Source: DASXKD01 sp963762735 (GTDB lineage: Bacteria; Actinomycetota; Actinomycetes; Streptosporangiales; Streptosporangiaceae). Taken from it: DNA of 64,000 bases. How positions within the stretch are numbered: the first letter of the stretch is position 1; each line of letters starts with the position of its first letter. This document shows, one piece after another, positions 27,613 to 36,207 of the stretch. The notes under the pieces are model-generated. The model did not search any database, had not been told where the DNA came from, and saw nothing but the letters and a program-made list of their open reading frames with translations. The stretch is from the NCBI GenBank assembly GCA_963762735.1, contig CAVXMG010000001.1:1-64000 (forward strand), in the 5' to 3' direction. The translations under genes and the position numbers were made by a program.

Positions 27613-28819
27613 GCACGCTGCTGGCGAACATCGGCGAACTGGTCACCAACGACGGCGGCGACACGGGCGGGGAGGAGGCCGGCCCGGCGCATTCGCGTCG
27701 GTCACCGGCGCGGCGCTGGTCATCGAGGCAGGCCGGGTTGCCTGGACCGGTCCGGCCGGGCAGGCACCGGACGCGGACCGCAGGATCGACTGCGGCGGCC
27801 GGGCGGTGCTGCCCGGCTTCGTCGACTCGCACGCGCACCTGGTGTTCGCGGGCGAGCGCAGCGCCGAGTTCGCGGCCCGGATGGCGGGCACCCCGTACCA
27901 GGCGGGCGGCATCGCCACCACGGTGGCGGCCACCCGCGCGGCCAGCGACGAGCAGCTCCGCGCGAACCTGCGCGCCCTGCGCGCGGAGATGCTGGCCCAG
28001 GGCACCACGACGTTCGAGTGCAAGTCGGGATACGGGCTCACGGTGGCCGACGAGCGGCGCAGCGTGGCGCTGGCCGCCGAGATGACGCCGGAGGTCACGT
28101 TCCTGGGCGCGCACGTCGTGCCGCCGGAGTTCGCCGGCGACCGGGAGAGGTACCTGGACCTGGTCTGCGGGCCGATGCTCGCCGCCTGCGCGCCGCAGGC
28201 CCGGTGGGTGGACGCGTTCTGCGAGCGCGGCGCGTTCGGCCCGGACGAGGCCCGCGCGGTGCTCACCGCCGGCCGGGCCGCCGGGCTCATCCCGCGGATC
28301 CACGCGAACCAGCTTGGCACCGGGCCGGGAGTCCAGCTCGCGGTGGAACTTGGTGCCGCGTCCGCGGACCACTGCACCTACCTGACCGGCGCCGACGTGG
28401 ACGCGCTTGCGGGCAGCGGCACGGTCGCCACGCTGCTGCCCGGCGTGGAGTTCTCCACCCGCAACCCGTATCCGGACGCCCGCCGCCTGCTGGACGCCGG
28501 GGCCACGGTCGCCCTGGCCACCGACTGCAACCCGGGGTCCTGCTTCACCTCCAGCATGCCGCTGGCCGTGGCCCTGGCCGTGCGGGAGATGCGGATGACC
28601 ACGCAGGAGGCGGTGTGGGCGGCGACCGCGGGTGGCGCGCGGGCGCTGCGCCGCGGCGACGTCGGCCACCTGCGCCCCGGTGCCCGCGCCGACCTGGTCC
28701 TGCTCGACGCACCCTCGCACATCTACCTGGCCTACCGGCCCGGCGTGCCGCTGGTCAGCGCGGTGTGGCAGGACGGGGCGCTCGCCGCGGGCGGATCCGG
28801 GCATATGCCGCCGGGATAA
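27609..28819 (+). pseudogene. hutI: Imidazolonepropionase, one frameshift
   Basis: An amidohydrolase that opens 4-imidazolone-5-propionate to N-formimidoyl-L-glutamate, between HutU and HutF. The start is GTG 27609 (MSTLLANIGELVTND). The frame shifts once near 27685, then runs ASVTGAALVIEAGRVAW to the stop. The metal-binding LPGFVDSHAHLVFAG, the substrate-binding KSGYGLT, HANQLG and the catalytic ATDCNPGSC are all intact. Length of about 403 residues matches the family. The start overlaps the rhomboid gene by four bases, an unusual partner. It is separated from hutF by about 2.5 kb of unrelated genes. Confidence 0.88.
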
Positions 28820-28932
28820 CCGTTATGGGACTCATCGCCGGGAAGTCTTGTACCGTCCCGGGCCGCCGCGCAAGCTGACGTTGAACCGGAACCTGAAGCC
28901 GGAAACGCCGGATGCGCTACGGGAGCGTTCGG

Positions 28933-30678
28933 ATGAGGCACAGCGGGATTCGTCACCTTCATGGCCGGGCCGGTGCCAGGCAAGTTCGCTTGTTCGCCAC
29001 GGCCGGCGCTGGCGCGTGCCTGCTCACCGCGGGCACGGCCGCCTGGCTGCCCAGCGTGGCCCAGGGTCAGGCATCGTCCTTGACGTTCACGGTCGTCGCG
29101 ACCGCCGACGCCCATGACGCCCATCCCGGCGACGGCATCTGCGCCGACGGTGCCGGGCAGTGCACGCTGCGCGCGGCGCTCGAAGAGGCGGCCGCCGCAC
29201 CGTCAGGCAGCACGGTGAGCATCACGGTGCCCGCCGGGACCTACGACCTCACGCTGGGCACGCTGACCCTCGGCTCCGCGTCGGCACTTCTGAACATCAC
29301 GGTGGACGGCGCCGGAGCCGCGAGCACGGTGGTCGCGGCCACGGGCAAGTTCCGGGTCATGGCGGTCACCCCCCGTGTCACCGGGCTGCTGGAGAACCTG
29401 GAGATCACCGGCGGCAAGGCAGGGGCGAACTCCTACGGCGGCGGCATCTACAGCCAGGGCGTGCTGACCCTCTCGCACGACTCGCTGATCGGCAACACCG
29501 CCGGTGCGGGCGGCGGCGCAGGCAACGCAGGCGGCACGCTCACCGTCACCAGCAGCACGATCGAGAACAACAACGGCGGCGTGTTCGGCGGCGGCGGGAT
29601 TCAGAACGGCGGCCCGAAGAACGTGCCCGGCGCGGTGGTGGTGCGGTCGAGCACGATCTCCGGCAACGTGACAAGCAACGAGGGCGGCGGGATCTTCAGC
29701 GGGCAGAACGGCCACCCGGCCGCCGCAGGCCAGGCCGCGGTCGCGCCCCGCCGGCTCTGCCAGCCGGCCCGGTGCGCAGTGCCACAGATCGCCGCTGCGG
29801 GCCTTGTCCTGCACGTCATCAACAGCACGGTGTCCGGCAACCGGGGCAGCAACGGCGGCGGCGGCATCGCCGCCCAGGACACCGCGACCCTGACCGGCAG
29901 CCAGGTGAACCACAATTCGGCCGGGGGCGCGGTCGGCGGCGGGCTGTTCAACGTGGGCACGGTCACCGACAGCACGATCTCGGACAACACGGCCGACACC
30001 GGCGGCGCGGTCGAGGACTACCCGGGCCTGGTCATGACCATCACCGACGCCACCCTCGACGGCAACCGGGCCGGCGCCAACGGCGGCGCCCTGGACGTCA
30101 ACCAGCAGATCACGGTCAGCGGGAGCACCCTGGCCGGCAACGAGGCTGGCGGGAAAGCCTTCAAGGGAATGGGGGCCGCCGCCGAACTGGACGGCGGCGC
30201 GACGCTGATCGTTTCCGGCAGCACCATCGCCGGCAGCACCACCCAGCCGGCCGGCCGCGGCTCTATCGACAATTTCGGGGCCAGCCTGACCCTCTCGTTC
30301 GCCACGCTGTCCGGCAGCCAAGGGCTGCTTACCGGTGGCGGCTTCAACACCGCGACCGGAACGATCCTGGCCGGAACCGGCGCCACGCCCAATTGCACCG
30401 TGCCGTTGAGCGAGACCGCCGGCTACAACCTGTCCACGGACTCGTCCTGCGGATTGTCGAAGAAGACCGACCTGACCGGCGTGAACCCGATGCTCAAGCC
30501 CTTGGCGGACAATGGCGGGCCGACGATGACTTGGGCATTGCCGCGGTCCAGCCCCGCCGTCAACGCGGGCGGCCTGCCGGCCAGTTCGTCCTGCCCGGCG
30601 GCCGACCAGCGGGGCGCGTCCCGCCCGTTCGGACCGGCCTGCGATATCGGCGCCTTCGAACTGCACTGCAAGCACTGA
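28933..30678 (+). CDS. Secreted right-handed beta-helix protein with CSLREA-type domain
   Basis: A protein of about 581 residues. An N-terminal signal sequence (FATAGAGACLLTAGTAAWL) is followed by the CSLREA-type motif QCTLRAALEEA near residue 80. Then comes a long array of short beta-helix rungs rich in Gly, Asn, Ser and Thr (SSTIENNNGG, STVSGNRGSNGGGG, STISDNTADTGG). The C-terminus has the choice-of-anchor-Q pattern: LKPLADNGGPT, then DQRGASRP and CDIGAFEL. Such proteins are exported and may act as adhesins or polysaccharide-binding proteins; no lyase residues are evident. Start 28933 is preferred over 28912 because GGGAG precedes it at 7 bases. Confidence 0.8.
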   Translation: MRHSGIRHLHGRAGARQVRLFATAGAGACLLTAGTAAWLPSVAQGQASSLTFTVVATADAHDAHPGDGICADGAGQCTLRAALEEAAAAPSGSTVSITVPAGTYDLTLGTLTLGSASALLNITVDGAGAASTVVAATGKFRVMAVTPRVTGLLENLEITGGKAGANSYGGGIYSQGVLTLSHDSLIGNTAGAGGGAGNAGGTLTVTSSTIENNNGGVFGGGGIQNGGPKNVPGAVVVRSSTISGNVTSNEGGGIFSGQNGHPAAAGQAAVAPRRLCQPARCAVPQIAAAGLVLHVINSTVSGNRGSNGGGGIAAQDTATLTGSQVNHNSAGGAVGGGLFNVGTVTDSTISDNTADTGGAVEDYPGLVMTITDATLDGNRAGANGGALDVNQQITVSGSTLAGNEAGGKAFKGMGAAAELDGGATLIVSGSTIAGSTTQPAGRGSIDNFGASLTLSFATLSGSQGLLTGGGFNTATGTILAGTGATPNCTVPLSETAGYNLSTDSSCGLSKKTDLTGVNPMLKPLADNGGPTMTWALPRSSPAVNAGGLPASSSCPAADQRGASRPFGPACDIGAFELHCKH

Positions 30679-30782
30679 GCCGTGCCGCCGCGGCCGGGAA
30701 TGGCCGGGCGGGGGCGGCGTGTCGGTCCGGCCACGGTTTTGGCCGGTCGGGCACAATGGGACAAGACAGGGTAGACACAAGA

Positions 30783-30817
30783 CGAGGCCCCTCCATGTAT
30801 GAGATGGAGGGGCCTCG
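30783..30817. terminator. Perfect 14-bp stem-loop
   Basis: Arms CGAGGCCCCTCCAT (30783-30796) and ATGGAGGGGCCTCG (30804-30817) enclose a 7-base loop. It lies 105 bp after the beta-helix gene and no U-run follows. It would terminate rightward transcription before the repeat array. Confidence 0.65.
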
Positions 30818-30921
30818 CCCAGCCTCACGGCACCGTCCCGCCGATTTCTCAGCGTCCTTTGCGCCGCTCGACCACCTACCAGGGCCAGGAACGCTCCCGG
30901 TGCTCCGGTCGACCGGATCAC

Positions 30922-31475
30922 CGGGTGGCTTGGGGTGCTCCCCGCGCCGGTGGCTCGGGCTTTCCTCTTTGCCAACGAGCCGGGGTTTCCCCCAAGCCGG
31001 GTGGCGCCAAGTATTTCCCTCACCGGTGGCTCGGGGCTTTCTTTTCACCAAATGACCGGGGTTTCCCCCAGGCCAAAAGGATCAAGTTTTCCCTTCGCCG
31101 GGTGGCTAAGAGCTTTCTTCTCATCACGCGACTCGGGGTTTCCCCTCTGCCGCACAACCTGAAGTTTTCCCTTTCGCCGACGGCCCAGAGCTTTCTTCTC
31201 CGCACATGACTCGGGGTTTCCCCTCCGCCACAAACCTCGAAGTTTTCCCTGCGCCACTGGCCCGAGGTTCCCCCTTGCGGGTTTCCCTCTTGCCAGGTGG
31301 CACCGGGCTTTCCCAGGGACCAGAGGCCCCAGAGTTTGCCCAATGCCGGGTGGCCCGGGGTTTCCCCCGCACCGGTGGCTCGGAGTTTCCTCCTTGCCTG
31401 TGGCGCCGGACTTCTCTTGGCCCGAAAGCCCGGAGTTGTCCTTTGCCGGGTGGCTCGGGGTTTCCCCTTCGCCGG
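30922..31475. repeat. Minisatellite: about 22 degenerate units of 25-26 bp with a three-unit superrepeat
   Basis: Units follow the pattern GGTGGCTCGGGGTTTCCCC plus a short tail ending in GCC. Core starts are near 30931, 30956, 30981, 31008, 31032, 31057, 31083, 31108, 31133, 31160, 31186, 31212, 31238, 31263, 31278 (short), 31304, 31330, 31356, 31381, 31406, 31431 and 31456. From 30949 to about 31257, three variant types alternate (CGGGCTTTC, CGGGGTTTCCCC, CAAGTTTTCCC). This gives about four copies of a 76-79 bp higher-order repeat. The unit core GGGG-TTT-CCCC is itself a mini-hairpin. Open frames through the array encode only repetitive peptides. It is not CRISPR because no unique spacers separate the repeats. 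Confidence 0.85.
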
Positions 31476-31561
31476 TTACCGTCCCTGGTGGTGAGGAAAT
31501 TTCTACGCCTATCTCCGGGACTGCACAAGGGGTTTCGGGCAGCGATTTCAAGATTCTTTGG

Positions 31562-31646
31562 CCGTCCACAAGCCATCCACAGTTAACTCCGGGTTGTCCC
31601 CCGCGACAGGCGTTTCTCCACCGGATACTCCACAGGACGGTCCACA
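31562..31646 (+). promoter_or_regulatory. Cluster of DnaA-box-like 9-mers outside oriC
   Basis: Same-orientation sequences related to the DnaA box TTGTCCACA: CCGTCCACA (31562), CCATCCACA (31573), TTGTCCCCC (31594), TTCTCCACC (31614), TACTCCACA (31626) and CGGTCCACA (31638). Four contain the invariant TCCACA. Start spacings are 11, 21, 20, 12 and 12 bp, close to whole helical turns. No dnaA, dnaN or rpmH is nearby, so this is not the chromosomal origin. It might titrate or reload DnaA (datA/DARS-like) or control a neighbouring gene. Confidence 0.5.
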
Positions 31647-31676
31647 GGGGGGACTCCTGTGGCGCGCGGGAGAGGA

Positions 31677-32219
31677 TCAGCCCAGTGCCGGGTAGCGGCC
31701 GGCGAACCTGATCAGCGGGCCGCCACTGTCGGTCACGTACGGCACGGCGAGTACCGACGCGATGACCAGCAGGTGATCCCCGGCCGGTATGCGCTGAACG
31801 GTCTCGCATTCCAGCGCCGCCAGGCCGTCGCCGGGGATGAGCGCGCCGGAGGCTTCCCCACGGTGGTGCGGCGTACCTTCCAGCAGTATCCGCGCCCCCG
31901 GCCGCCCGGCCACGGCGAACCGTCCGGCCAGGGCGCGCTGGCCGGCGCTGAGCACGGTCACCGCGAACCGGTCCACCCGGGCCAGCACCTCGGCCGGGTA
32001 GGAGCCAGCCATCAGTGACACGAGCACGAGCGGCGGCGACCACGACACCGGGCAGAACGCGCTGACCGTGGTCCCGATGTCGTCCCGCCCGTCGGCCACC
32101 ATGACGAGGGTGACCCCGCTGGCGAACGAGGCCAGCGCCTCACCCAGCCGGTCGATCCGCTCCCCGGGGACGGCATCGGCCCCCGGTACCGGGGTACCGG
32201 GGGCCAATCGTTCTGTCAC
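31677..32219 (-). CDS. Flavin reductase-like FMN-binding protein
   Basis: A 180-residue member of the flavin reductase domain family (HpaC/ActVB type), which uses NAD(P)H to reduce FMN or FAD for two-component monooxygenases or other acceptors. Family segments are LASFASGVTLVMVAD, GTTVSAFCPVSWSPPLVLVSL and FAVTVLSAGQRALAGRFA near the middle, and ALECETVQRIPAGDHLLVIA near the C-terminus. The start at GTG 32219 overlaps the sppA stop (GTGA), implying coupling. A 12-bp hairpin lies within codons 5-14. No partner monooxygenase is adjacent. Confidence 0.78.
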   Translation of the reverse strand: MTERLAPGTPVPGADAVPGERIDRLGEALASFASGVTLVMVADGRDDIGTTVSAFCPVSWSPPLVLVSLMAGSYPAEVLARVDRFAVTVLSAGQRALAGRFAVAGRPGARILLEGTPHHRGEASGALIPGDGLAALECETVQRIPAGDHLLVIASVLAVPYVTDSGGPLIRFAGRYPALG

Positions 32220-33922
32220 TGAAAAGTCCAGGGGATGGAAAGGTGCAGTGGCCCGACCGGCGAGAGCCCGGCGCCGGCCGCGAGCCGCCACACCGGCCCC
32301 CAGTTCTCGGTGAGCATGCGGGCCCCGGCCGCGTGGTGATCCTCACTCGACTCCGGCCGCCGCAGCCGGTCCAGTGGCGTGGTGCGCGGGTATGCGCGCA
32401 CCGGCGCGCTGTCGGGCAGGCTGGCCTTGCGCCGGGCCAGCGCCACCGCGTCGTCGAGGCCGCCGAGGCGGTCCACCAGGCCGATGGTGGCCGCGTCCGC
32501 GCCCGTCCATACCCGGCCGCGGGCGATCTCGTGCACCTGCTCGGGGGTCATGTTGCGCCCGCTGGCGACCTTGCCGGTGAAGTCCGCATAGATCCGGTCA
32601 AGCCACGAATTGATCTTCGCCCACTCTTCCTCGCTGAACGGGCGCGTCGTGGAGAACATGTCCGCGTGCGTGCCCACGGTCACCGAGTCGGTGGTGATGC
32701 CGACGCGTTCCAGCAGGCTGGAGGTCACCGGCTTGCCTGTGAGCACGCCGATGGACCCGGTGATCGTGCCCGGCTGCGCGACGATCTCGTCGGCCGCCAT
32801 GGCGATGTAGTAGCCGCCAGAGGCGGCCACGTCGCCCATGGACACGACGATCGGGGTGCCCGCCTGGCGGGCCCTGACCACCTCGCGCCAGATGGTGTCC
32901 GAGGCCACGTAGGAGCCGCCTGGACTGTTGACCCGCAGCACGATCGCGCGCACCCGCCGGTCGGCCGCGGCGGTCCGCAGCGCCGCCGACACCGTGTCCG
33001 AGCCCATGGCCCCGCCGGACATCGGGCCGCGCCCGCTGCGGCCGCGCCGGATCGGGCCGGACGCGTAGATGAGCGCGACCATGTCCTTGGCAGGTTCGGG
33101 CAGTTTCCTGGCCCGCTCGGCCAGTGCCCGGGAGCGGTGGTAGCGGCTGAGGTAGACCAGGTGGCTGTCGGTCCCGGCGGACTTGCGCACGTCGTCGTAG
33201 ACCTCGTCCCGGTAGCCGAGCGCGTCGACCAGGCGCAGTTCCAGCGCCTCCTCGGCGACATAGGGGCCGTTGTCGATCAGTTCGCGGGCCTGCGCCGCGG
33301 GGATCGCGAGGCGTTCCGCGACGGCCTCGGTGATCTGCCCGGTGAGTGAGGAGGCGAGTTGCTGCAGCGCTTCCCTGGCGGGCCCGGTGAACCCCTGCTC
33401 GGTCAGCCGGTCGGCGGCGTTCTTGTACTCGTGCCGCTTGCTGACCTCGTATTCCAGGCCCAGCTTGTCCAGGGCGCCGCGGAGGAACCACTGTTCGAGG
33501 CTGAGCCCGGTCAGGCCGACGTCCCCTGACGGTTGCAGCCAGATCCGCTTGAACGCGGTGGCCAGGTAGTACGCGGCATTGCCCGGGCCGAACTCGCCGT
33601 ACGTCTCCGCCCATGCCACCGTGGCCTTGCCCGCCCGGCGGAACTCCGCGATGGCGGACCGTAGTTCCTGCACCCGGGCGAACCCGATCTGACGGCCGCC
33701 GATCTTGACCACCAGGGCTCGTACCTTGTCGTCCGCCCGTGCCCGGCGCAGGCCGTCGAGCACGTCGGCCAGCCGCGGGCGGCGCATGGCGAGCACGGCG
33801 GAGAGCGGGTCGGCCGGCGGTTCCTCGGCGATGCCCTCGGAGAGGTCGAGTTCCAGGATGAGCGGTGCGGTGTGCCGCTGCCGTAGCCTGCTGAGTTCGT
33901 CTATGAACGTCACCTCTACCAT
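32216..33922 (-). CDS. sppA: SppA-type signal peptide peptidase (S49 family)
   Basis: A 568-residue double-domain S49 peptidase that degrades cleaved signal peptides or membrane fragments. The first half contains the general-base Lys in SKRHEYKNAADRLTE (near residue 200). The second half holds the nucleophile Ser in MGDVAASGGYYIAMAADEI and the GTITGSIGVLTGKP stretch. This is the domain order of the long, E. coli-type enzyme, in which one half supplies Lys and the other Ser. The start 33922 (MVEVTFIDELSRL) is chosen; an upstream reading frame is only low-complexity Pro/Arg sequence. No N-terminal membrane anchor is obvious. It is co-transcribed with the flavin reductase. Confidence 0.85.
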   Translation of the reverse strand: MVEVTFIDELSRLRQRHTAPLILELDLSEGIAEEPPADPLSAVLAMRRPRLADVLDGLRRARADDKVRALVVKIGGRQIGFARVQELRSAIAEFRRAGKATVAWAETYGEFGPGNAAYYLATAFKRIWLQPSGDVGLTGLSLEQWFLRGALDKLGLEYEVSKRHEYKNAADRLTEQGFTGPAREALQQLASSLTGQITEAVAERLAIPAAQARELIDNGPYVAEEALELRLVDALGYRDEVYDDVRKSAGTDSHLVYLSRYHRSRALAERARKLPEPAKDMVALIYASGPIRRGRSGRGPMSGGAMGSDTVSAALRTAAADRRVRAIVLRVNSPGGSYVASDTIWREVVRARQAGTPIVVSMGDVAASGGYYIAMAADEIVAQPGTITGSIGVLTGKPVTSSLLERVGITTDSVTVGTHADMFSTTRPFSEEEWAKINSWLDRIYADFTGKVASGRNMTPEQVHEIARGRVWTGADAATIGLVDRLGGLDDAVALARRKASLPDSAPVRAYPRTTPLDRLRRPESSEDHHAAGARMLTENWGPVWRLAAGAGLSPVGPLHLSIPWTFQ

Positions 33923-34011
33923 GCGCCCACTGTAGGCCGAAGCCGCGGTGACACCGTAAGGCGCGGTCCCCGCGGGACAGGCCGGGGCATGCGGCGGACT
34001 TGTCCGGCGGT

Positions 34012-34081
34012 GCGGGCCTGTGCGGCGGTGCGGGCCGGGGCGCGGGGCGGGCCTGTGCGGCGGTGCGGGCCGGGGGCGCGC
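34012..34081. repeat. 35-bp tandem duplication in the sppA/NYN divergent gap
   Basis: GCGGGCCTGTGCGGCGGTGC recurs at 34012 and 34047 with a period of 35 bp. Both copies run on through CGGGCCGGGG. The 232-bp gap (33923-34154) between divergent genes holds this and no other recognisable element. Confidence 0.6.
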
Positions 34082-34154
34082 GGCGGGTCGCCGGGCGCGG
34101 GGCGGGCCGTGGGCACCGATGTCCTGGCTGGCCCGTGCGCTATTGTCGGCCGGC

Positions 34155-34619
34155 ATGGACGTCACCCTGATCGTCGATGGCGCCAACGTGATGGGCTCAC
34201 GGGCCGACGGGTGGTGGCGCGACCGGGCCGGGGCGATGGCGCGCCTGCACGGCGAGCTGGCCGCCCTGGCAGCCGAGGGCATCGCGGGCCCGGTGCCAGG
34301 TGAGCCAGGCCCCGCAGAGGCCGCCGGTGCGGCGGGAGAGGCCCGTGCGGCGGGGGAGGCGACAGGCGGCCGGTGGTTTCCGCATGTCGACCTCGTGGTG
34401 GAGGGCCGGGCGCGTGCCGTGCTCGACCTGGTGGCACCGGCGCCCGGGGTGCGCGTGGTAGCGGCCCGGGGCGAGGGTGACGACGAGATCGCCCACCTCG
34501 CGGGCCAGCTGACCGGGAAGCGTGTCGTGGTCACCGCCGACCGGGAGCTACGGCGCCGCTGCGAGGCGGCCGGGGCGGCGGTCGCCGGTCCGGGCTGGCT
34601 GCTCCGCCAGTTCAGCTAA
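34155..34619 (+). CDS. NYN/PIN-like domain protein (YacP-type nuclease fold)
   Basis: A 154-residue protein. The N-terminal strand VTLIVDGANVMGSRADGWW carries the D-G-x-N acidic motif of NYN/YacP domains. A second acidic cluster occurs in ARGEGDDEIAHLA and a third in VVVTADRELRRR; together they form a PIN-like metal-binding pocket. Such proteins are putative RNases. The Ala/Gly/Glu-rich insertion near residues 50-75 is low complexity. ATG 34155 is the natural start since the upstream codons are repetitive DNA. Divergent from sppA. Confidence 0.7.
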   Translation: MDVTLIVDGANVMGSRADGWWRDRAGAMARLHGELAALAAEGIAGPVPGEPGPAEAAGAAGEARAAGEATGGRWFPHVDLVVEGRARAVLDLVAPAPGVRVVAARGEGDDEIAHLAGQLTGKRVVVTADRELRRRCEAAGAAVAGPGWLLRQFS

Positions 34620-34658
34620 CTCACCCAAGCTCGTGAATGTGGCTTTGGTGCCCCTCGG

Positions 34659-34841
34659 GCGCTGCGGGCGCTTCGGGATGAGGGGCTGGTCGAGTTCCGC
34701 CGCGGCCGTGGCGTCACCGTGACCGGCGACGGCCCGGAGCGCAGCATCATCGTGGCCAAGGCGCGCGAGCTGGTGCTGCTGGCGCGGCGCTGCGGTTACC
34801 GGCCGGAGGAACTTGTCAAGATCATCGAGCAGGTGGCCTAG
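34659..34841 (+). pseudogene. GntR (YtrA-type) regulator, C-terminal fragment
   Basis: A 61-codon open stretch without a start codon reads ALRALRDEGLVEFRRGRGVT, then the wing, then the helical tail AKARELVLLARRCGY ending EELVKIIEQVA and a TAG at 34841. This is the second half of the winged helix and the short C-terminal helix of YtrA-subfamily GntR repressors. The first two helices are missing; 40 bp upstream is the end of the NYN gene. It ends 8 bp before the next start, where an intact regulator would have been co-transcribed with the membrane gene downstream. Confidence 0.65.
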
Positions 34842-34849
34842 GAGCGGAC

Positions 34850-36067
34850 ATGAAGACCATCGGTGCGGCCCGCCCGCCCGGCGCCCATGAGGATGCGCAG
34901 GCCGTCGTCAGGCAGGCTCGGCGCCGCCAGCGCCGCCGCCGGCTCGTTACCGCCGTCGTGGCCGTGCTGGCGGCAGGTGGCGCGCTGGGCGGGTACGCCG
35001 CTGCCACCGGGACCGGTCACCCCCGGTCTGCCCGCACTGTCAGCGGCACAGGCCACCGCTCGCCGCCCGGCCCGCGAACCCTGGGCATCGGCGCCACGAT
35101 GCTGATGTGGCCGTCCGCCGGCCCCGAGTCCTGGATGTCGGGTGCCTATGTTGACGACCTGAGCACCGGCCGCCTCGTCCTGCGGCAGCTCCCAGGGATC
35201 ATCCCCGGTGACTATTCTCCGTACCTGGTCACCGTTGGCCACCGGCTGGTTTACGTCGGCCAGCACGGTACGACGGCCATCGCCGCCGACTTGACGGGCA
35301 AGCCGCGGGTGCTGGGGACAACGCCGTTCTTCGCGCCCTCGGCCGAACCGGGCCATGTGTGGCTCCTCTACGACCGGAAGGCGGCCCATGTTGCGCGGCC
35401 GGTGCCGGTCACCGGCGGCCGGCTGGGGCCCGCAGTGACCCTTCCCAGGGAAACCTTCCTGGCCCAGGGAACTGACCGGGGCCTGCTGCTCGAAGGCCCA
35501 CCGAACGGCACCCTCCTGCTGTGGACTCCCGGTCACGCGCCCACGCCGCTGCCACACTCACCGATTTGGATTCACCTGTTCGCCGCCGACGCACGCCTCG
35601 CCGCCTACGGCACCGGCTGCAAGCACGTGACGACCAGCTCATTCATATACGACGCCTGCCCGGAGCTTCGAGTCTTCGACGTTGTCACCGGCAGGCTCGA
35701 CTCATTCCGCGCGCCGCCGGGCACGACCGGATGGGTACAGAACGGCATCCGCCCCCTCGGCATGAACAATGGCATCTCGCCCCTTGACACGATGCTCGCC
35801 GCCGAGGCGGTCACCTCTGCCCGCCGCGGCCGGACGCGCCTGTTCGTGCTGCCACTTGGCCCCCGGCACCCAAAGCCCACCGCAGTCCCGTCCTCGGCTG
35901 CGCTCATGACCGCAATGACCACCTGGTCTGCGGACGGGGGGTGGCTGTTCTACCAGGGCCCAGGCGGCCACCTATGGGCCTATCAGTACGCCACCGGCCG
36001 GGCCCGGCCGTCCGCTATCCCGTGCTGCCAGTACACCGCCATGGCCGCTATCCCCAGCCCGCCTTAA
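34850..36067 (+). CDS. Membrane-anchored beta-propeller-like protein of unknown function
   Basis: A 405-residue protein. A basic N-terminus (RQARRRQRRRRLV) precedes one transmembrane segment (TAVVAVLAAGGALGGYAAA, about residues 34-52). The rest is exported and beta-rich with repeated blades, such as LVTVGHRLVYVGQHGTTAIA, HVWLLYDRKAAHV and DGGWLFYQGPGGHLWAYQYA, resembling TolB/WD40-like propellers. A CC pair near the end recalls a disulfide. No enzyme motif is visible. It follows the decapitated GntR fragment and resembles in layout the sigma-factor-linked protein at 59920-61398. Confidence 0.6.
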   Translation: MKTIGAARPPGAHEDAQAVVRQARRRQRRRRLVTAVVAVLAAGGALGGYAAATGTGHPRSARTVSGTGHRSPPGPRTLGIGATMLMWPSAGPESWMSGAYVDDLSTGRLVLRQLPGIIPGDYSPYLVTVGHRLVYVGQHGTTAIAADLTGKPRVLGTTPFFAPSAEPGHVWLLYDRKAAHVARPVPVTGGRLGPAVTLPRETFLAQGTDRGLLLEGPPNGTLLLWTPGHAPTPLPHSPIWIHLFAADARLAAYGTGCKHVTTSSFIYDACPELRVFDVVTGRLDSFRAPPGTTGWVQNGIRPLGMNNGISPLDTMLAAEAVTSARRGRTRLFVLPLGPRHPKPTAVPSSAALMTAMTTWSADGGWLFYQGPGGHLWAYQYATGRARPSAIPCCQYTAMAAIPSPP

Positions 36068-36207
36068 CCTCAGCCCACATATGGGGCGTGGCGCACAACC
36101 CACCAACACCGCCGCCCAGCTAGACGTGTCTTGTACCGAACGGCTACCGGCGGCTCGTTGACCGTATGGGCCTCGCCGTCACATTCACGCCCTATCCGGC
36201 GCGGGGC

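Noticed and set aside
29203..31023. 606-codon minus-strand frame opposite the beta-helix gene
   Set aside because: It continues into the repeat array and has no recognisable domain, whereas the plus strand has a signal peptide, beta-helix rungs and a C-terminal anchor motif.
30922..31475. CRISPR array
   Set aside because: Units are contiguous and degenerate with no unique spacers, and no cas genes occur in the window.
31562..31646. Chromosomal replication origin
   Set aside because: dnaA, dnaN, gyr, rpmH and rnpA are all absent, and the cluster is short compared with actinobacterial oriC.
30799..32043. Protein-coding genes across the minisatellite, both strands
   Set aside because: The peptides are only translations of the 25-26 bp repeat, with no start-site support or family resemblance.
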